From NCBI GenBank assembly GCA_013398295.1, contig VZSF01011152.1:62001-126000 (forward strand): a DNA stretch of 64,000 bases. Reading direction: 5' to 3'. Below the pieces are notes generated by a model. The model had not been told where the DNA came from, did no database searches, and worked only from the letters and a program-made list of their open reading frames with translations. The DNA is from Chionis minor. Lineage: Eukaryota > Chordata > Aves > Charadriiformes > Chionididae. Of the stretch, positions 1 to 12,401 are shown piece after piece. The first letter of the stretch is position 1; every line of letters starts with the position of its first letter. The position numbers were made by a program, and so were the translations under genes.

Positions 1-640
1 GGAACAGCAGAGGTGCTGCAGACATGTAGGGCATAATGGCTGCTCTTCTCCCTACCCTGTTCTCACAGAGGTGATAAGCAGCTGTGAGTTTTGTAGCAAA
101 ACAAATCACAAAAGTTAGTGAAATTTTTATCCCAGCATTTACATCCTTCTGTGAGGTCCATCTTGACAAGCTTTGAGACTTTTCTTATTTTTGTGACTGC
201 CTGCTCTTTACAAGGTTTTGTTCTTCAGTTGTCACGGCCCTCTAGGGGTCTAGTCACAAGCAGAGAGAGTGAGGTGTTGTAGTACAAACACACAGCAAAA
301 AGAGCGTCTTGTCCTACAGAGCTCCCTGTTAAAATAATTTCAGAGAAAAGGAGCTAATAATCATTTACTATGCTTACATTTTTTCTTCTTTGGGCTTTTG
401 CGTTATTAAAACAGTAGTGGGTTTATTCATTTTACTAAGTTATCAGAAAAATGCATTAACCTGAAATTAACCTGAAAACCCATCACAATTGGGTGGAAAA
501 GCCTTCCACAATGCAACAAAACCAACGCTGGAAGAGAGGGTGACAGCAACTGCAGCAATTTGACTGGCATCAAGAGTCGTGCAAAGGGTGGGAGATAAAG
601 CCAGGCACCTGTGGCTGTCTACAGAGGGGAACATCCAACA
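1..640. other. Unique AT-rich DNA
   Basis: No gene, repeat or RNA motif is recognisable here. Short open frames are present but have no family resemblance and no splice-site support. Confidence 0.5.
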
Positions 641-702
641 TTGGTTGGACTCGATGATCTTGAAGGTCTCTTCCAACCCAAGTGATTCTATGATTCTATG
701 AT
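641..702 (+). mobile_element. CR1 LINE, 3'-terminal fragment
   Basis: Only the last 60 or so bases of a CR1 remain. The stretch shows the typical end: a 'ttggactcgatgatctt' segment, then 'aaggtctcttccaaccca', then two ATTCTATG octamers ending at 702. CR1 elements insert with 5' truncation and end in this octamer instead of poly(A). The orientation is plus because the octamers lie at the right-hand end. Confidence 0.85.
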
Positions 703-2142
703 CAGGAACAGTCACATCAACTTGATAAACATCTCACTGTTTAATAAAGCACCAGTTCAATTTTAGAAACCTAAGTTTCTCTCCTATTACCACTCAGCAT
801 GCAACAAAAATAGTCCTTACCTCACTGTACCTGGCATTATAAATTTATCAGTGGTTTTATATCTTTTTGAAAATTCCAGCTTTGAACTTTAAAAATCTGA
901 TTGTGAATGCATAGCAGGCTGACTGTCCTGAAGCAGTCAAATCATGTTGCAAACTACTAAGAAAACTGAATTACCTTCATTCCTTTAGGTATATATATTA
1001 AAGATCTTTCTGGTTGTATAAGCTCAGCTTCAGTCTGTGATAGTTCTTTGCCTGTTAGCCATGGATCAAGAGTTGTTCTGCTCTACCTTGCACACTTATT
1101 CCTCAGTAATGGCATTGGGCTGAAAAAGCAAAACTAGAAAATGCTATATCCACTTTTAAAAGCTAAGACATTGGGAAGTAAGCAGTTTATGAAAGTCAGG
1201 TAGGAAAAAAGACTAGAACAGAGGAGACTTGATTCCTTTGTTTAGGCGAAAGCAACCCCAGTGCTTTCAGATTAGCCAAGATGGCACTCCAATTGCTGTA
1301 CGTTTACAGAACTGCGCAGCCTTCCATTTTTAATTAGCTCACAACTTGTGTTACTCAGAGGCTAGTGACCGTGAGGGAGCTCAGAACACCGTTGTGCTCA
1401 GACATGATTCACACACGGCACTGTCTGACCTGCAAAATTCGCCTCTCAAGGCTAACAGCAGGTGAAAGAAAAACAAGATTATAATCCCCCTTTCATAAAC
1501 GAGAACCAAGGTTTGGAAAAGAGCAAGCATTTTGCTCGAAGTTGTGTGAAGTCGTTGCAAAACTGTGAAGTGAACAAGGATTCCCGAAGCCACAGGCTAC
1601 CATCTGAGAGCTGGTTGCAGCCCCACTTGTTGAGGAGAATCTAACCTTTGAAAAGCAAATCCCAGTCATTTAGTTAGGTCCCTTGATACTGAGTAGTATG
1701 AAATAGTTGTGATATTTGATATAATGGTACAAAGTGTGCCCACCACGAAATGTCAGATATCACAAATCAGAACTTGGCATCATCAGAAAAATGGAGTTTT
1801 TAATATTCCTCAGGAGAGACATGTCCATACTGCAGTCAATGTATAGACTACAGAGCTCCCATACGGATAACAGAGACAGCTTTGCATTAGGTACTGCAGG
1901 CACCGGGATTTTAAGGCACACATTTACTCTTAAATAAATCAAGAGTTTGATTAAAATAACAAAACAAACCACCAACAACAACAAAACCACAGCAAACACA
2001 GAAAATGTGTAAATAGCAGTCTGGTTTGAATTCCCTATGTTTACCACCATCTGAGATAGGTATTTCACAGCTAACTCGGGCATATATATCTCACAGATAG
2101 ACCTTTAGACTGCTCTGCATGCCAAAACTACCTAGTAAGGAT
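703..2142. other. Unique AT-rich DNA
   Basis: No gene recognised. A minus-strand open frame at 1760-2083 looks membrane-like only because it crosses an AAC-rich low-complexity run near 1950-2000. A weak CpG-containing patch lies at 1240-1450 without promoter motifs. Confidence 0.45.
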
Positions 2143-2560
2143 ATGATAGAATCACAGAATGTTAGGGGTTGACAGCGACCTCTGAAGATCATCTAGTCCA
2201 ACCCCCCTGCCAGAGCAGGTCCACCTACAGCAGGTTGCACAGGATGGTGTCCAGGTGGGTTTGGAATGTCTCCAGAGCTGGAGACTCCACCACCTCTCTG
2301 GGCAGCCTGTTCCAGTGCTCTGCCATCCTCAAAGGAAAGAAGTTCCTCCTCATGTTCAGATGGAACTTCCTATATTCAAGTTCGTGCCCATTACCTCTTG
2401 TCCCATCACCTATCACTGAGCACCACTGAAAAAAGACTGGCCCCCTCCTCCCAGCACCCTTCCTTTAAGTATTTATAAGCATTGATGAGATTCCCCCTCA
2501 GCCTTCTCTTCTCCAGACTAAAAAGACCCAACTCCCTCAGCCTTTCCTGGTAAGAAGGAA
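2143..2560 (-). mobile_element. CR1 LINE, 3' fragment (about 420 bp)
   Basis: The minus-strand CR1 3' UTR and the end of ORF2 are present. Its terminal octamer region lies at 2143-2160 (ATGATAGAATCACAGAAT), followed by the landmarks 'catctagtccaaccccc', 'gttccagtgctctgcc', 'agttcctcctcatgttcag' and 'ctcagcctttcctgg'. The copy is close in sequence to the plus-strand CR1 ending at 41568, so both probably belong to one subfamily. It is 5'-truncated near 2560. Confidence 0.93.
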
Positions 2561-2714
2561 TATCTTATTCTTTCCTGTTTATGCTGTTCCAGTTTGTATC
2601 AATAACCGAAGACTCGGCACAACAGGCAAATAAGTTCTCTCCATATAGTGGTTAAAGAAATCATCTATGGTGTGAGAAACAGGTTCACCTCCTCAGGTCA
2701 ACAACTTCCTATTC

Positions 2715-2731
2715 TTTTTTTTTTTTTTTTT
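2715..2731. repeat. Poly(T) run, 17 bases
   Basis: A simple homopolymer of 17 T. No gene copy is recognisable beside it, so it is not evidence for a retrocopy. Confidence 0.85.
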
Positions 2732-2990
2732 CCTCCCAAATCTAAATAGAGTGTCACTAAATAGAGTGTCAGCTAAAAAGTTCTGTCACTTGTACCCTGA
2801 CAAGCAGAGAGGGAGCTGATTGCTGGCACCAGGACATTCCCTGCTATGTAGATGGAGTTACCATGTGGTAAGGTTTACAGCTTGATCACAAGTTTCCTAT
2901 ACTTGATGTATGAGTTTGAGCTTACTAGATATTAAATTCACAAGGGAACACTTAAATCCATGAGAGAGCAATCCAAAATAGATCACTCAT

Positions 2991-3200
2991 TAGACCACAT
3001 CTAGATTCTGCATCTAGTTTTGGCCCCACTCGTGCAAGAAACACATCAATAAACTGGAGCAAGTTCAGCAGAGGGCCATGAAGATGACGAGGGCTGGAGC
3101 ACTTGACCAGCAAGGAGAGGATGGGAGAGCTGGATTTGTTCAGCCTAGAGCAGAGGCAGCTTCAGGTGGACCTAACCACGGCATTCCAGTATCTATAAGC
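2991..3200 (+). mobile_element. CR1 LINE, internal 3' fragment, diverged
   Basis: The stretch aligns by eye with the CR1 segment that begins 'gaggccacacctggagtactg' and continues through 'agggccatgaagatgac', 'gggctggagcact' and 'ttgttcagcctagag' to 'ttccagtatct'. It has neither the 3' octamer end nor a 5' end and has many substitutions, so it is older than the copy at 2143. Confidence 0.8.
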
Positions 3201-3765
3201 TGTACACTTGACACCTCTCTCGTCAAGATCAAGAGTGATGATCTTTCAACAAAATTAGAGGGGTAGTACAATACAGTGCTTGAGATGCCTAAGTGTTCAC
3301 CTATCTTCTTTCTAGTCTCTGCCTAAAAGTGTCCAGCAGGCAGAAATTTACTGCTGGATTACAAATCAATAAATAAATAAACACGCAGAACTAAAAGACA
3401 GAGACTGATCTCTGCTTGCTGTTCAGAAGGAAAGGCAGCTCCAGACAGCCTCATAGTACAGCAATTACAACTTGAGCCACAATTCTGTATGCTCTGTTGG
3501 CTGCAGATAAAACTGGTGTACGGTTTGGCTGAATACACAGTTACTTGGACTGAGCTTACATAAAACCAGGGAAATTATGCAAGATGTGCCCCAGAACATG
3601 TGAGTTTTCTTGACGTGACAGATGTTGAGATTGGTTTGATGCAAATGAAGACCACATTCAAGACAAAAGTGAATCAAGGAGTAAGAATGGGCACACTTTC
3701 CCTTTCCCTTCTGCCTCTAGAAAAGATCTCAGCTATATTGGCATCTCCACTTGGCACCAAACGTA
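3201..3765. other. Unique DNA
   Basis: Nothing recognisable. There is a short AATA-rich run near 3368-3382. Confidence 0.4.
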
Positions 3766-3818
3766 TCGCAGAATCACAGCATGGCAAAGGTGGGAAAGGA
3801 CCTCTCAGGTAGCTCAGG
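3766..3818 (-). mobile_element. Possible CR1 3'-end scrap
   Basis: 'cagaatcacagcatggcaa' followed by 'gtgggaaaggacctctcagg' resembles the reverse complement of a CR1 end (AGAATCACAGAATGG, then TTGGAAGGGACCTCT). It is only about 50 bp with no longer alignment, so chance similarity is possible. Confidence 0.35.
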
Positions 3819-4554
3819 ACACCAAATCAGATTTTTAATATATCCAAGGATGGAGACTACAGTAAATTTCACTGCTTGCCACCACCGAGTCAGGTGGGCT
3901 CTCAGTGCTGGGATTCCCAAGGCAGCATTTTTCATCAGTGCCCCACTCTTTTATTCTGTGGTGGAACCAAAATCTCCCAGTCCTCAAGGGACCAAGGATG
4001 GGACAGTTTTAATCTGCCAGCTGCAGCATGCAAAGCCAGGATCTATTCACTGTGAATAAGATCGTGAAGTTTTATAACGAAAGAAAGCTAAAAAAATAAT
4101 AAATTTTTTCATTCTGCTCCGTTCTCCCTGTGGGCAACTGTTAAATCAATATCTTAATTAGCTGTAATATGTCACTTGTTCTTACTTCCATTCAAAACAA
4201 TTGTTTCATTTCCTTATCACAGGCAGTGAGGGAGGAGGACTGGCAGACATGGCTCTTTGTATAACAATGTGTAACTTACATTGTGAATAAAGACAGTTCT
4301 TGATTGCTTTGACCTTTCTTCGTTATAACTTTGCTTAATATTGTAATTAGAATATGTGCTTCGTTTAACCAAGAATGTGATAAAAAATAATTCCTTCAGG
4401 GGTATTTTTATACACCAGAGACGATTGAGAATTCAACGGATGAGTGCTTTTGCGTTTTCCTATATCGTCTTTTTTGATGTATTTTAATTTCTACTTGTGA
4501 GAACTATAAAGTTAGGCCCAACCTCAAGCTATTTCATGCTTTTGCTTGGCAGAT
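3819..4554. other. Unique AT-rich DNA
   Basis: No gene or repeat recognised. Confidence 0.4.
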
Positions 4555-4650
4555 TGAAAGATATCACTGGGATCGTTTAGCCTGACTCCCTAGGATCACC
4601 ATTTGTGACAGAGAAGCCGCTAGCCCTTCAAAAAGGTGTGAAGGAAGAGG
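4555..4650 (-). mobile_element. Possible ancient CR1/L3-type 3'-end scrap
   Basis: 'gggatcgtttagcctgactc' followed by 'tgtgacagagaa' resembles the reverse complement of the 3' end of old amniote CR1/L3 elements ('gatcatctagtctgacctcc'). The match is short and degraded. Confidence 0.35.
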
Positions 4651-6929
4651 ATGAATCAGGGCATGAAAGAAGTGCTTCACTGTTTGAGTCAGAGAGGCAA
4701 ATCCAGTAGAATAACTGAAGGAACCTGGGATATGTCAAGATAAATTTAGGAATACCTTGGCCTCTTGTCTAAAATTTAAAAAATCACCTTCTTAAATAAT
4801 CTTTTAACCAGTGCTGCAGGTTTGCTTTTCAGTACATTCATCAGGGTAAAAATTTGGCTGAATGTTCAGAAATTCTTTTGATTCCCCATTCAATATATTA
4901 CCTCATGCATGCAAAAAGCTAAAGTAAGGACTGCACTGTTAGCTGCTTGTTCAAGCCTCCTTTCCTAAATATATACTTCCACAACATTGTCTAGGGATGT
5001 GGAAAAGTGATTTGGAGACTTTCTTCTGTTCCTTTCTTACATACTTTTTTTTTTTCCCCCCAAACAACATCATTTTTGGCTTTGCAGGCAGCAAGTCCCA
5101 CAAAGAAATGACCTTATCTATTTTTGAGACAGATAAGCAGGAGCAGTAATCACTGTATGGAAATCACATGAGTTGAGCATAAGATCAAGCATCCTTATTC
5201 TTCGCCTAAACAGAAGCAGCCAATTTTTTTTGAGTTTGCTTTAAAGTATTGTGTAAGTATGGCCCCACAAAGGAAAACCCTGTTAAAGGAAGAGATTAAC
5301 AAATGGTAGTTTTATCTGAAATGGCCAGACACAAAGGAAAATAATTTCTGTACCTGTGTAGGCAGGCATGAAATGGCAAATTACCCTGCTTGTGCAAGCC
5401 CAATCTTTTTATTTAGAATGTGGTCAGTTTAAGGGTGTAAATTCTAAAACTGTGTTATAAAGCAGAGGCACCACACTTAGGAGCTTGTGAAATTTGTCAG
5501 CAAAGCATAAAGCATTACCTAATTGCCAAGGAAAGTGTCCATGTCTTCTCTAATTAGATTGCTTTAAACACACACAAGTCAAGTGTGTGCTTTGTTTGGC
5601 AGCAGACAGGAGTGCCCCCAGCCTTTATTTTGGAACTTCCACTCCTTTGGACTAAGGCATTCCAACTAATTTTGTGCTGCAAAACTCTGCTGGCTATTTC
5701 CAGCAAATCACTGCATTTGCATTCTCCTTTTCCAAAGCAGAGTAGTGTGAGTAAACCAGTACTTCTCACTACTAGAAGCACAATGTATCTAACACCAAAC
5801 ATTAGTAAAATATTAAACTTTATGGGAAGAAGGTCCCTAAAGCAAATTGATTCTTAAAAATATGTCTGTTTATCTTAGTGTGACCAGACAAAATTGTTCA
5901 ACGAGCGACACTCACCTGAGCAAGATGTTTGTCAAATATGAAGCCTCCTGACAATACTTGCCCTCATGAATGGTGAAATAAAGTTATTTTTAATGACAAT
6001 AAAGTAATTTTAATGGAATAAAATGTCAAATAATCTTTTCTTCAGACAGCTTCAGTATAGTGCAATGCTACTGGCCATGTTAGAGACTGCATAGAGTACA
6101 ATGCAAACTACTATTTTAAATCAGCATCTTGCCAAGACAGGAAAGGAGTCACTCACTAAAAGGCTAGCAGGAATCTTACCTAGAGCCAGTTTGTTAAGTC
6201 CGAACTCCCCTGTGGTTTTCTTTGTTCCTTTGTTTATTTCACTTATTTATTTGTGCAAATTCATAGAGAAATAATAAAGCTGCCGTGCTGGTGCTTTAGG
6301 CACTTTGTACATTAAAAACAGAACACATGAATACAGCAAACAGACAGAGCAACCTCCCAAAACACAAACTGGTATCCCAAATGCTGGGAACTATTCTCTT
6401 CCAAAAAGTCAGGAAAAAAATAGGTTTTTCATATGTCCTGTTTCAAATCACGAGTCAAAGTAGTTTGATAAGTTTTCAGACCTAACTCAGAAAATGCGAG
6501 TATACAAAGCCCGGAAGGAATCTGTAGAACATCAGCTATAGAAAAAGAGCTCAAAAGGTAAACTTGAAAGTGGGAAAGTATGAGACCTCCATATTTTAGA
6601 GACATGGATATTGTCATATTATTTAAGACATTCTGACCAACTTAGTTTCCCGCAGAAAACTGTTTAGCAAAATATTTTTTTGTAGGAAAACACCTTTTTT
6701 CATTTTGAAATTTGTCACTGGGAAATATTGAAATGTTTTTTTACATGGTTTATCTAAAATGTCTTTTTCAAAATTGATAGTTTCATTTTGATTTATTTTG
6801 CAAATTTTCTCCTCTCTTGTCTCCCCTTCCCCCCTTTTTTTCTTGCCAGTAAATCAAGGAATTTCAGGAAAACAGGGATTAAGAAGCCACCCAGGGTTTA
6901 CTTCTCTTCCAAAGGATGAAACACCAAAC
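4651..6929. other. Unique AT-rich DNA
   Basis: No gene recognised. A pyrimidine-rich run lies at 5045-5061. An imperfect repeat of about 20 bp built on AATAAAGT..TTTTAATG lies at about 5978-6025. No known family and no convincing exon. Confidence 0.4.
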
Positions 6930-6985
6930 CAAAATCCCACCTGACAAATGACTATGTAACCTGTTTTTGAAGGCCTCCACACTCA
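6930..6985 (-). mobile_element. Ancient CR1/L3-type LINE scrap
   Basis: 'ctgacaaatgactatgtaac' followed by 'ctgtttttgaaggcctcca' matches the 3' untranslated region of old CR1/L3 elements (TGTCTAACCTGTTCTTAAA, AGCCTCCA) on the minus strand. It is too decayed to place in a subfamily. Confidence 0.45.
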
Positions 6986-9900
6986 TGCTTTACTCCCAGG
7001 GTGAGGAGCGCACGCTCTCGGTTTCACGCTGTGAAAGCCCCAGCCTGGTGAGTCCTTGCATTATTTCAGACACATTGAATTGCAAAGGAAGATGTCATAC
7101 AAAATCATGATTATGCCTTGAGCCACGGGGGATCTGAGTAGACTCAGGACCAAGTGTTGGGAAGTGCAGACAGAGTCCATCTTCTCTAAAAAAGGTTTGT
7201 CCTCAACAGTAATGAAGCAAACCAGTGCACATGCTTGTCCTCAGACCCAGAGATTGGTCCTTGTCTCCTCCTATTTAGCAGAACAGGTACAACCTCTGTG
7301 TTCCTTTACTCCTTTCACACCTAGTGAAGATTCCCCACTACCATAAGATTTGTATTTTGGTTAATTGTGCTTGTTTCTCACAAAGTCTTCTCACTACATT
7401 CTTCATTTGCTGGCCCACTCGTGTCATTGTATGTTTTTGTATTGTATTTTTTGTATTTTTTTTCTTTTCATCCCTACCCAAAGATTTTCAGCACAACTCA
7501 CCTCCTGCTACATTCAAGACCTCAGATCTGGCCTATGTCTTTGATATGCAAGGAATACTTCCTTCCTTTTCTCCATGAACACACCACACCCTTTTATATT
7601 AGTATGCCAATTGTGAGAATTTTCTCAACACACCTGTTCTACAAATTAAATCACATTCTGATCAACTGCAAGAATAATTTCAGATTCGCGGATGTATTCC
7701 CCGTGTTTTTTATCTTGTGTATAGAAACATAAAATATTTGGCAGCCTACTCCAGTGATCCCTTTTGTTACTCCTACAGCCCTATAATGAATAAATATCAA
7801 TTCTAGTTTCTTGGAGTGTGTCCAAGTCAGCAAGTTGGCATTGTTTATACTCATTTTTAGCCCACTGTCCCATACTAGTTCTGGTCCTGGATTAAAACTC
7901 TCCTCAACAGATTTGCAAAGCAATCTTCAAAGTTTCTCTTCATCTTTTATTTGTTTTGAACTCTGCCATCAGTCAAAGAATGACTCATGAAATATTCTTG
8001 GATAAAGCAGTGAAAGCCCTCCTGACTGCACCATCTGTCAGCCATACATTTGTCTACTGGATGCATTTTTTTGTCAATGTGCTTTGTCCCTTCACTGGAG
8101 GGACAGATGGGAGTCCCCAGTCCTTCACTTCTCCTTCCAGTATCTTGCAGTCACTTTGGATCGGTGTAGGATCATTAGCAGGCCTCACCTGACTGAGCAG
8201 GACTATGGCTTGGCCAATGGTGTGGATGTGCCTCAGCAACCTTCAGTAATATTTCACCTTCCCAGTACCCTCTGGTACATCTCAAGGAGTCTCTGGGCCT
8301 CTGGGCAAATGCTTTCTCCTACCATCCTCATAATGATGACTTACTCACTTGGACAAAGGCTTAGAAACTGGAAAAGATACTTTCTAGAAGAGATATTTAC
8401 TCATTAGAGATATTTACTCAGACACTCATTTAGGTCTCTACCCCTTTGGCAGCATGGACTACCCAGCTAAGCTCACTTCCAACCTGCCCTGCAAGGTCTC
8501 CCTGAGTGTGTGATGGAACAGATGACATATAAATAGATAGTTTCTCTTCTTCCTCTTTATTTTACTACCATATTATTTTTTAAATTTCTCAATTAAAAAC
8601 AAAAAAACAAAAAAACAAAAAAAACCCAACCCCATTCTGTCCAAAAAATAAAATTAAGCAGGTTTTCAACATTTTGTAACTTTACAAAATCTGGAAAGTT
8701 TTGAAAGCTGAAAGTGGAACTAAAGAAAAAAAGAAAATAACACTTGATATTTGTGATTTTTCTCACTTCCTAGACTTGTTTCCACTATCCTTTGGTTTTT
8801 ATTTTTGCTTTTTTTTTTGCTGCTGCTGCTTTTCTTTTCCAGAATTGTTCACTTAAATGAACAATCTAGATTTTACGAATATAATAGAGCCAGACCACTA
8901 GACTTCAACATCCACAAAATGGACATTAAAAAGAAATATGATCACTTTATGTGGCATCACCTTTTTTTCAGCTCTCTTCAATACCAATACCTCCCTGACT
9001 TCTGAGTAACCAACATCAGCCACTGCACTTCAGAGCAGTGATGTTGTGCACTTCCACGATATTCCTTCAAACAAGGAGGCGCTTGCAAAATGTAGTCTTG
9101 AAAATGTTTCCAAAATGTCCCTCTCTGAGGGCTTCAAGACGTAGCTCCCTCTAAAGCACATTACTCTCAGGAATTGAGGCAGGAACAGCACAGATCGCAG
9201 CCAGTGTGGTCAGATACCTCCTTGGCAAGATGGAAATGAGAAAGTACCATGCCTTCGTGAGAACCCTGAGGTGCTTAGGGCAGCCAGATCACTTTCGGCC
9301 ATCTGCTCCCTGCTGGAATAATACTTGTTATTGCCTGCTGGGGGGAGCGTCTCCCCGAAAACAGGCATTTGGTAGTGCTCCCCCGACATGGCATTGCTCC
9401 CACACTTCGGCTCTGGGGACATCTTCTCACTGCACTTACTCATGGCCACCATGGAAGTGGTGCACTCTCCGTGCTCCTCTTTCACCCCAGTTCACCTTGT
9501 TCCCCAGCATCTTGGAAGAAACTGAAGACAAGCTTCATTGGCAAGGCATAATTTTTTTTTCAAATTATATTTGCAAAGTTTGGAAACAATCAAGTACAAG
9601 GAGAACAAATCATAAAGCATCATTCTATTATTTATAAAATAAACATGATGTTTTTTCTAAATCCTTCTGTGTTCTCTCTTTTCCTTTGCTCATGCCGTAC
9701 ATCAGCTGAGGTTAAGCAGTCCCATTGTTGGAGCAAATCTGGTAGTAACAATTGGATTAGACAATACTGATTATTTTTCCAAAATTTCTTTAACCATATT
9801 ACAGCAAAATTTTTACAAAAACGATTATAGACAAGTATTAGTCAAGAGGTAGAGACAAGGATCCAGAAGAATCTGTGGTACCCACAAGCTTTTGTTTTAG

Positions 9901-11769
9901 ATACCATCGTTCTCCAATCTGGAGAATGATTTGAGAAAGTCTGCTTTAAGCATGGCTTTTACATGCTTTTCTATTACATTTTCATTTTCTAAGTCTTTCT
10001 TAATCTAATGGTCAGGTCTCACGTCTTACTGGCTAGATTAATAATTTTTATTTATATAGGCATTTATTACTGTTTTTCTCAAGCTTTATTATTATTATGC
10101 TTTATCTTGCATTTCATTAATAACCAAAACCAAGTCTAGTAAAGAATTAAAACATGCCAACAAAAAAAATCACATTTATATTCTACTCAACAAATAAGAC
10201 CTCTGTAAACTTTCTAAGCAGTAAGATAACTACTGCATGTCGGCGTATCTGCCATGCAACTCCCTCATACAAAGCAACTTTCTTAGCTGTAATTTTTTTC
10301 CAGTTTTTGTTTAGGAAAAGCTATACTGCTCAGTAAACACCATTTGCCATAAGTGACCAGCTGAAGTTCTCAATTAGTTCCAGCCTTTTATCCCCTGAAA
10401 GTACTAAACTTGGCTTCCTGTTTTTATCTGTTATGACTCTAATGTCATTTCCTGATATCCAGTCTTTACATGTTTTAAGAGCCATTTCATATCACATCTG
10501 TTGAGGTAGAATTCAAAGCAATCTCAGACCATGAACTGGGCACTGCTGACAGGTTCAGGGGGTTGAGGGTCACCCCTGGGCACTGGTTCACTTCTGTCAT
10601 AGGATTACCAGGCAAGAGCTGAAAATCACACAGCTCCTGGGTTGTAAAGCCTGTCTAATCAAATGTAAGGACTTCTGTTGTATCACCTCAATTTTATGAG
10701 TCTCTCTTCCCTCTTTATGAGACTGAACAACAGCCAGATAACCCATCGCCCCTGACAGACAATAACACTGAAGAGCTCCAGAGAAACCCCGATGAAGAAA
10801 AGCTGTGGGTTTTCTTTCAGGCATTTTATATTTCTCTTGTTTCCTGCATGGGGTTTTAATGGACTGGAAAGTATCTCTTAAGTAATTGTTACTTTGCCAA
10901 CAGCTACTCTAAATTATTACAGCATCCTAGGTCTACTAAACAGGAGGAGAGAAACAAGTTAATATCCTCTTTATTTCCAAAATCAAAGCTACTGCCTCCC
11001 ATGCCAGTACCAAAGAGCAAAAAACCAAAACTAGCGTCAGCTTGCCTCCATGATTACAGCCTTGCATATCTTCTTAAACTACAATGTGGTGACATTAGTC
11101 CACTTGGATCCACCTTGGGAAACTTCCAAAGGAAATTCTTTGTGAACTGCCTTTTATGACCTATTTTATATATGCTATATTTTGACTTCCCAAGATTTTT
11201 CCAAAATAATGGTTGTTGAACAATGTATTTAAAGGTTATGGAGTACTAAATTCTCGTGGAACAACCAAATAATTAACTTATACTTTATCAGCCAAATCTT
11301 TATGACTATAGTGTGCCAGCACCATGACTTTATTACTATACTACCTTTGCTTTCTACTTTGCTGCTAGCCAAAAGTAATTCCAATCAACATTTTCAGCTT
11401 AATTTTCCTATGCAGCTAACTGCTACACTTCTGTGGGTAACACGCCAACTTCATTACATAGTGCCAAGAATTCAGTTGTATCAAGAAGCTAGAATCTTAA
11501 TGAAAGAGGTTTTTCAAGGTCTGCTTCTTTTCTGTCTGCATTTCTGCTAGTCTAAAAAAAAAATCTTTGTAACGCTAATGCATCAAGCAATGCATATCGA
11601 GAGCACCAGACTGTCTGCAGTACAAAACTAAATTATCTATTTTCCACTATTTGGAAACTTTAATCTCTATGCAATTAATCAGAAGTACAGACATAATTTA
11701 AAGGTACATTATTGTTGCTGCTAGGAAGCTTCTTATTTGTAATGTAATAGTCTTTATTCCTCACTGTAG
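6986..11769. other. Long unique stretch without a recognisable gene
   Basis: Mostly AT-rich unique DNA. Small features: a tandem 'gagatatttactca' pair at about 8387-8420, an A-rich (A7C)n tract at 8596-8624, a short GCT triplet run at 8818-8831, and a small hairpin (CAACAT..CACTGC / GCAGTG ATGTTG) at 9011-9046. The section 9200-9560 has a higher GC content and open frames on both strands (143 aa plus, 91 aa minus). I recognise neither, and they overlap each other, so they are not called as genes. Confidence 0.4.
8596..8624. repeat. A-rich simple repeat, (A7C)n-like
   Basis: Runs of six to eight A separated by single C. It is a low-complexity tract with no element attached. Confidence 0.8.
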
Positions 11770-11802
11770 GTGGTAGAAGCCCACATGAAGCCTTGCCAGA
11801 AG
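11770..11802 (+). other. Candidate microexon, 33 bp (unidentified)
   Basis: A 33-bp segment lies between two strong splice signals. Upstream is a pyrimidine-rich acceptor 'tctttattcctcactgtag' ending at 11769. Downstream is the donor AAG|gtgagt at 11803. The segment can be read without a stop (VVEAHMKPCQK), but in the phase needed to enter the candidate exon at 13363 it would meet a stop, so if both belong to one transcript this would be untranslated. No gene family is recognised. Such pairs also occur by chance in 64 kb. Confidence 0.25.
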
Positions 11803-12401
11803 GTGAGTCCTGGCTACACTGAGTTCTTGCACAAGAAGAAGCAATTTAATTACTGACAACAGCCTGGAAAATTAGCAGTGGCCACTAAGGACTTGACTAC
11901 AGTTACAGGAGGGGTTTTCTCCAGGATCTTCCCATTAGCAAGGGAAGAACTAGCAGTCCATAACCTGTGACACAAACCTTGTAGTTTTATTCTTTTGTGT
12001 AGCAGTTACCTAATACACTCGCCTGCCAATCGCTTGTGGCATTCTGGTGGTACTCACAGGTATCCATGAAAAACAAGGTTTTCATGGCCTCATAATATAT
12101 GTAATACTCTACCTATCTCTTTCTGTCTGCAAAGGGTTTTCCTTTAAGCATTCAGAAAGCAAACAATTTCTTTCAATGGTCCTCCAAACTCACTACTGGT
12201 GTAGCACCTTCTGCTTCCCCTTTAGCACTGAGTGTTTTCCACTTACTACTGGGGTGCAATCCTTTTTTTTGCAGCCCTGCCAAAACTCTAAGGTACCGCA
12301 TTGTCAGTGACACTTCCAGGGTCACTTCCAGTATACAGTGTTACTTCCACTGCTTTCAGTAATTCCAGTGTTAGTGACACTTCCTGCAAAAGATGGAATT
12401 T
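11803..12401. other. Unique DNA
   Basis: No gene recognised. A 'cacttcca' motif recurs several times at 12310-12385 (CACTTCCAGGG, CACTTCCAG, ACTTCCACTG, CACTTCCTG) and looks like a short degenerate repeat. Confidence 0.4.

Noticed and set aside
1760..2083. Hydrophobic minus-strand open frame of 107 aa, membrane-protein-like
   Set aside because: The hydrophobic run comes from an AAC/AAA low-complexity tract read on the other strand. No domain or splice context.
2225..2416. Open frames inside CR1 tails (also 36180-36434, 41272-41496, 39138-39374)
   Set aside because: They are read-through of the conserved end of ORF2 and the 3' region in truncated copies, not host genes.
9011..9046. Small hairpin with bulge, possible small RNA
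   Set aside because: Only two 6-bp stem blocks with a 4-base bulge. Too short and imperfect for a microRNA precursor.
9206..9637. 143-aa plus-strand frame and a 91-aa minus-strand frame over the same DNA
   Set aside because: They overlap on opposite strands, neither resembles a known protein, and no splice sites or promoter support either. The higher GC content lowers stop-codon frequency by itself.
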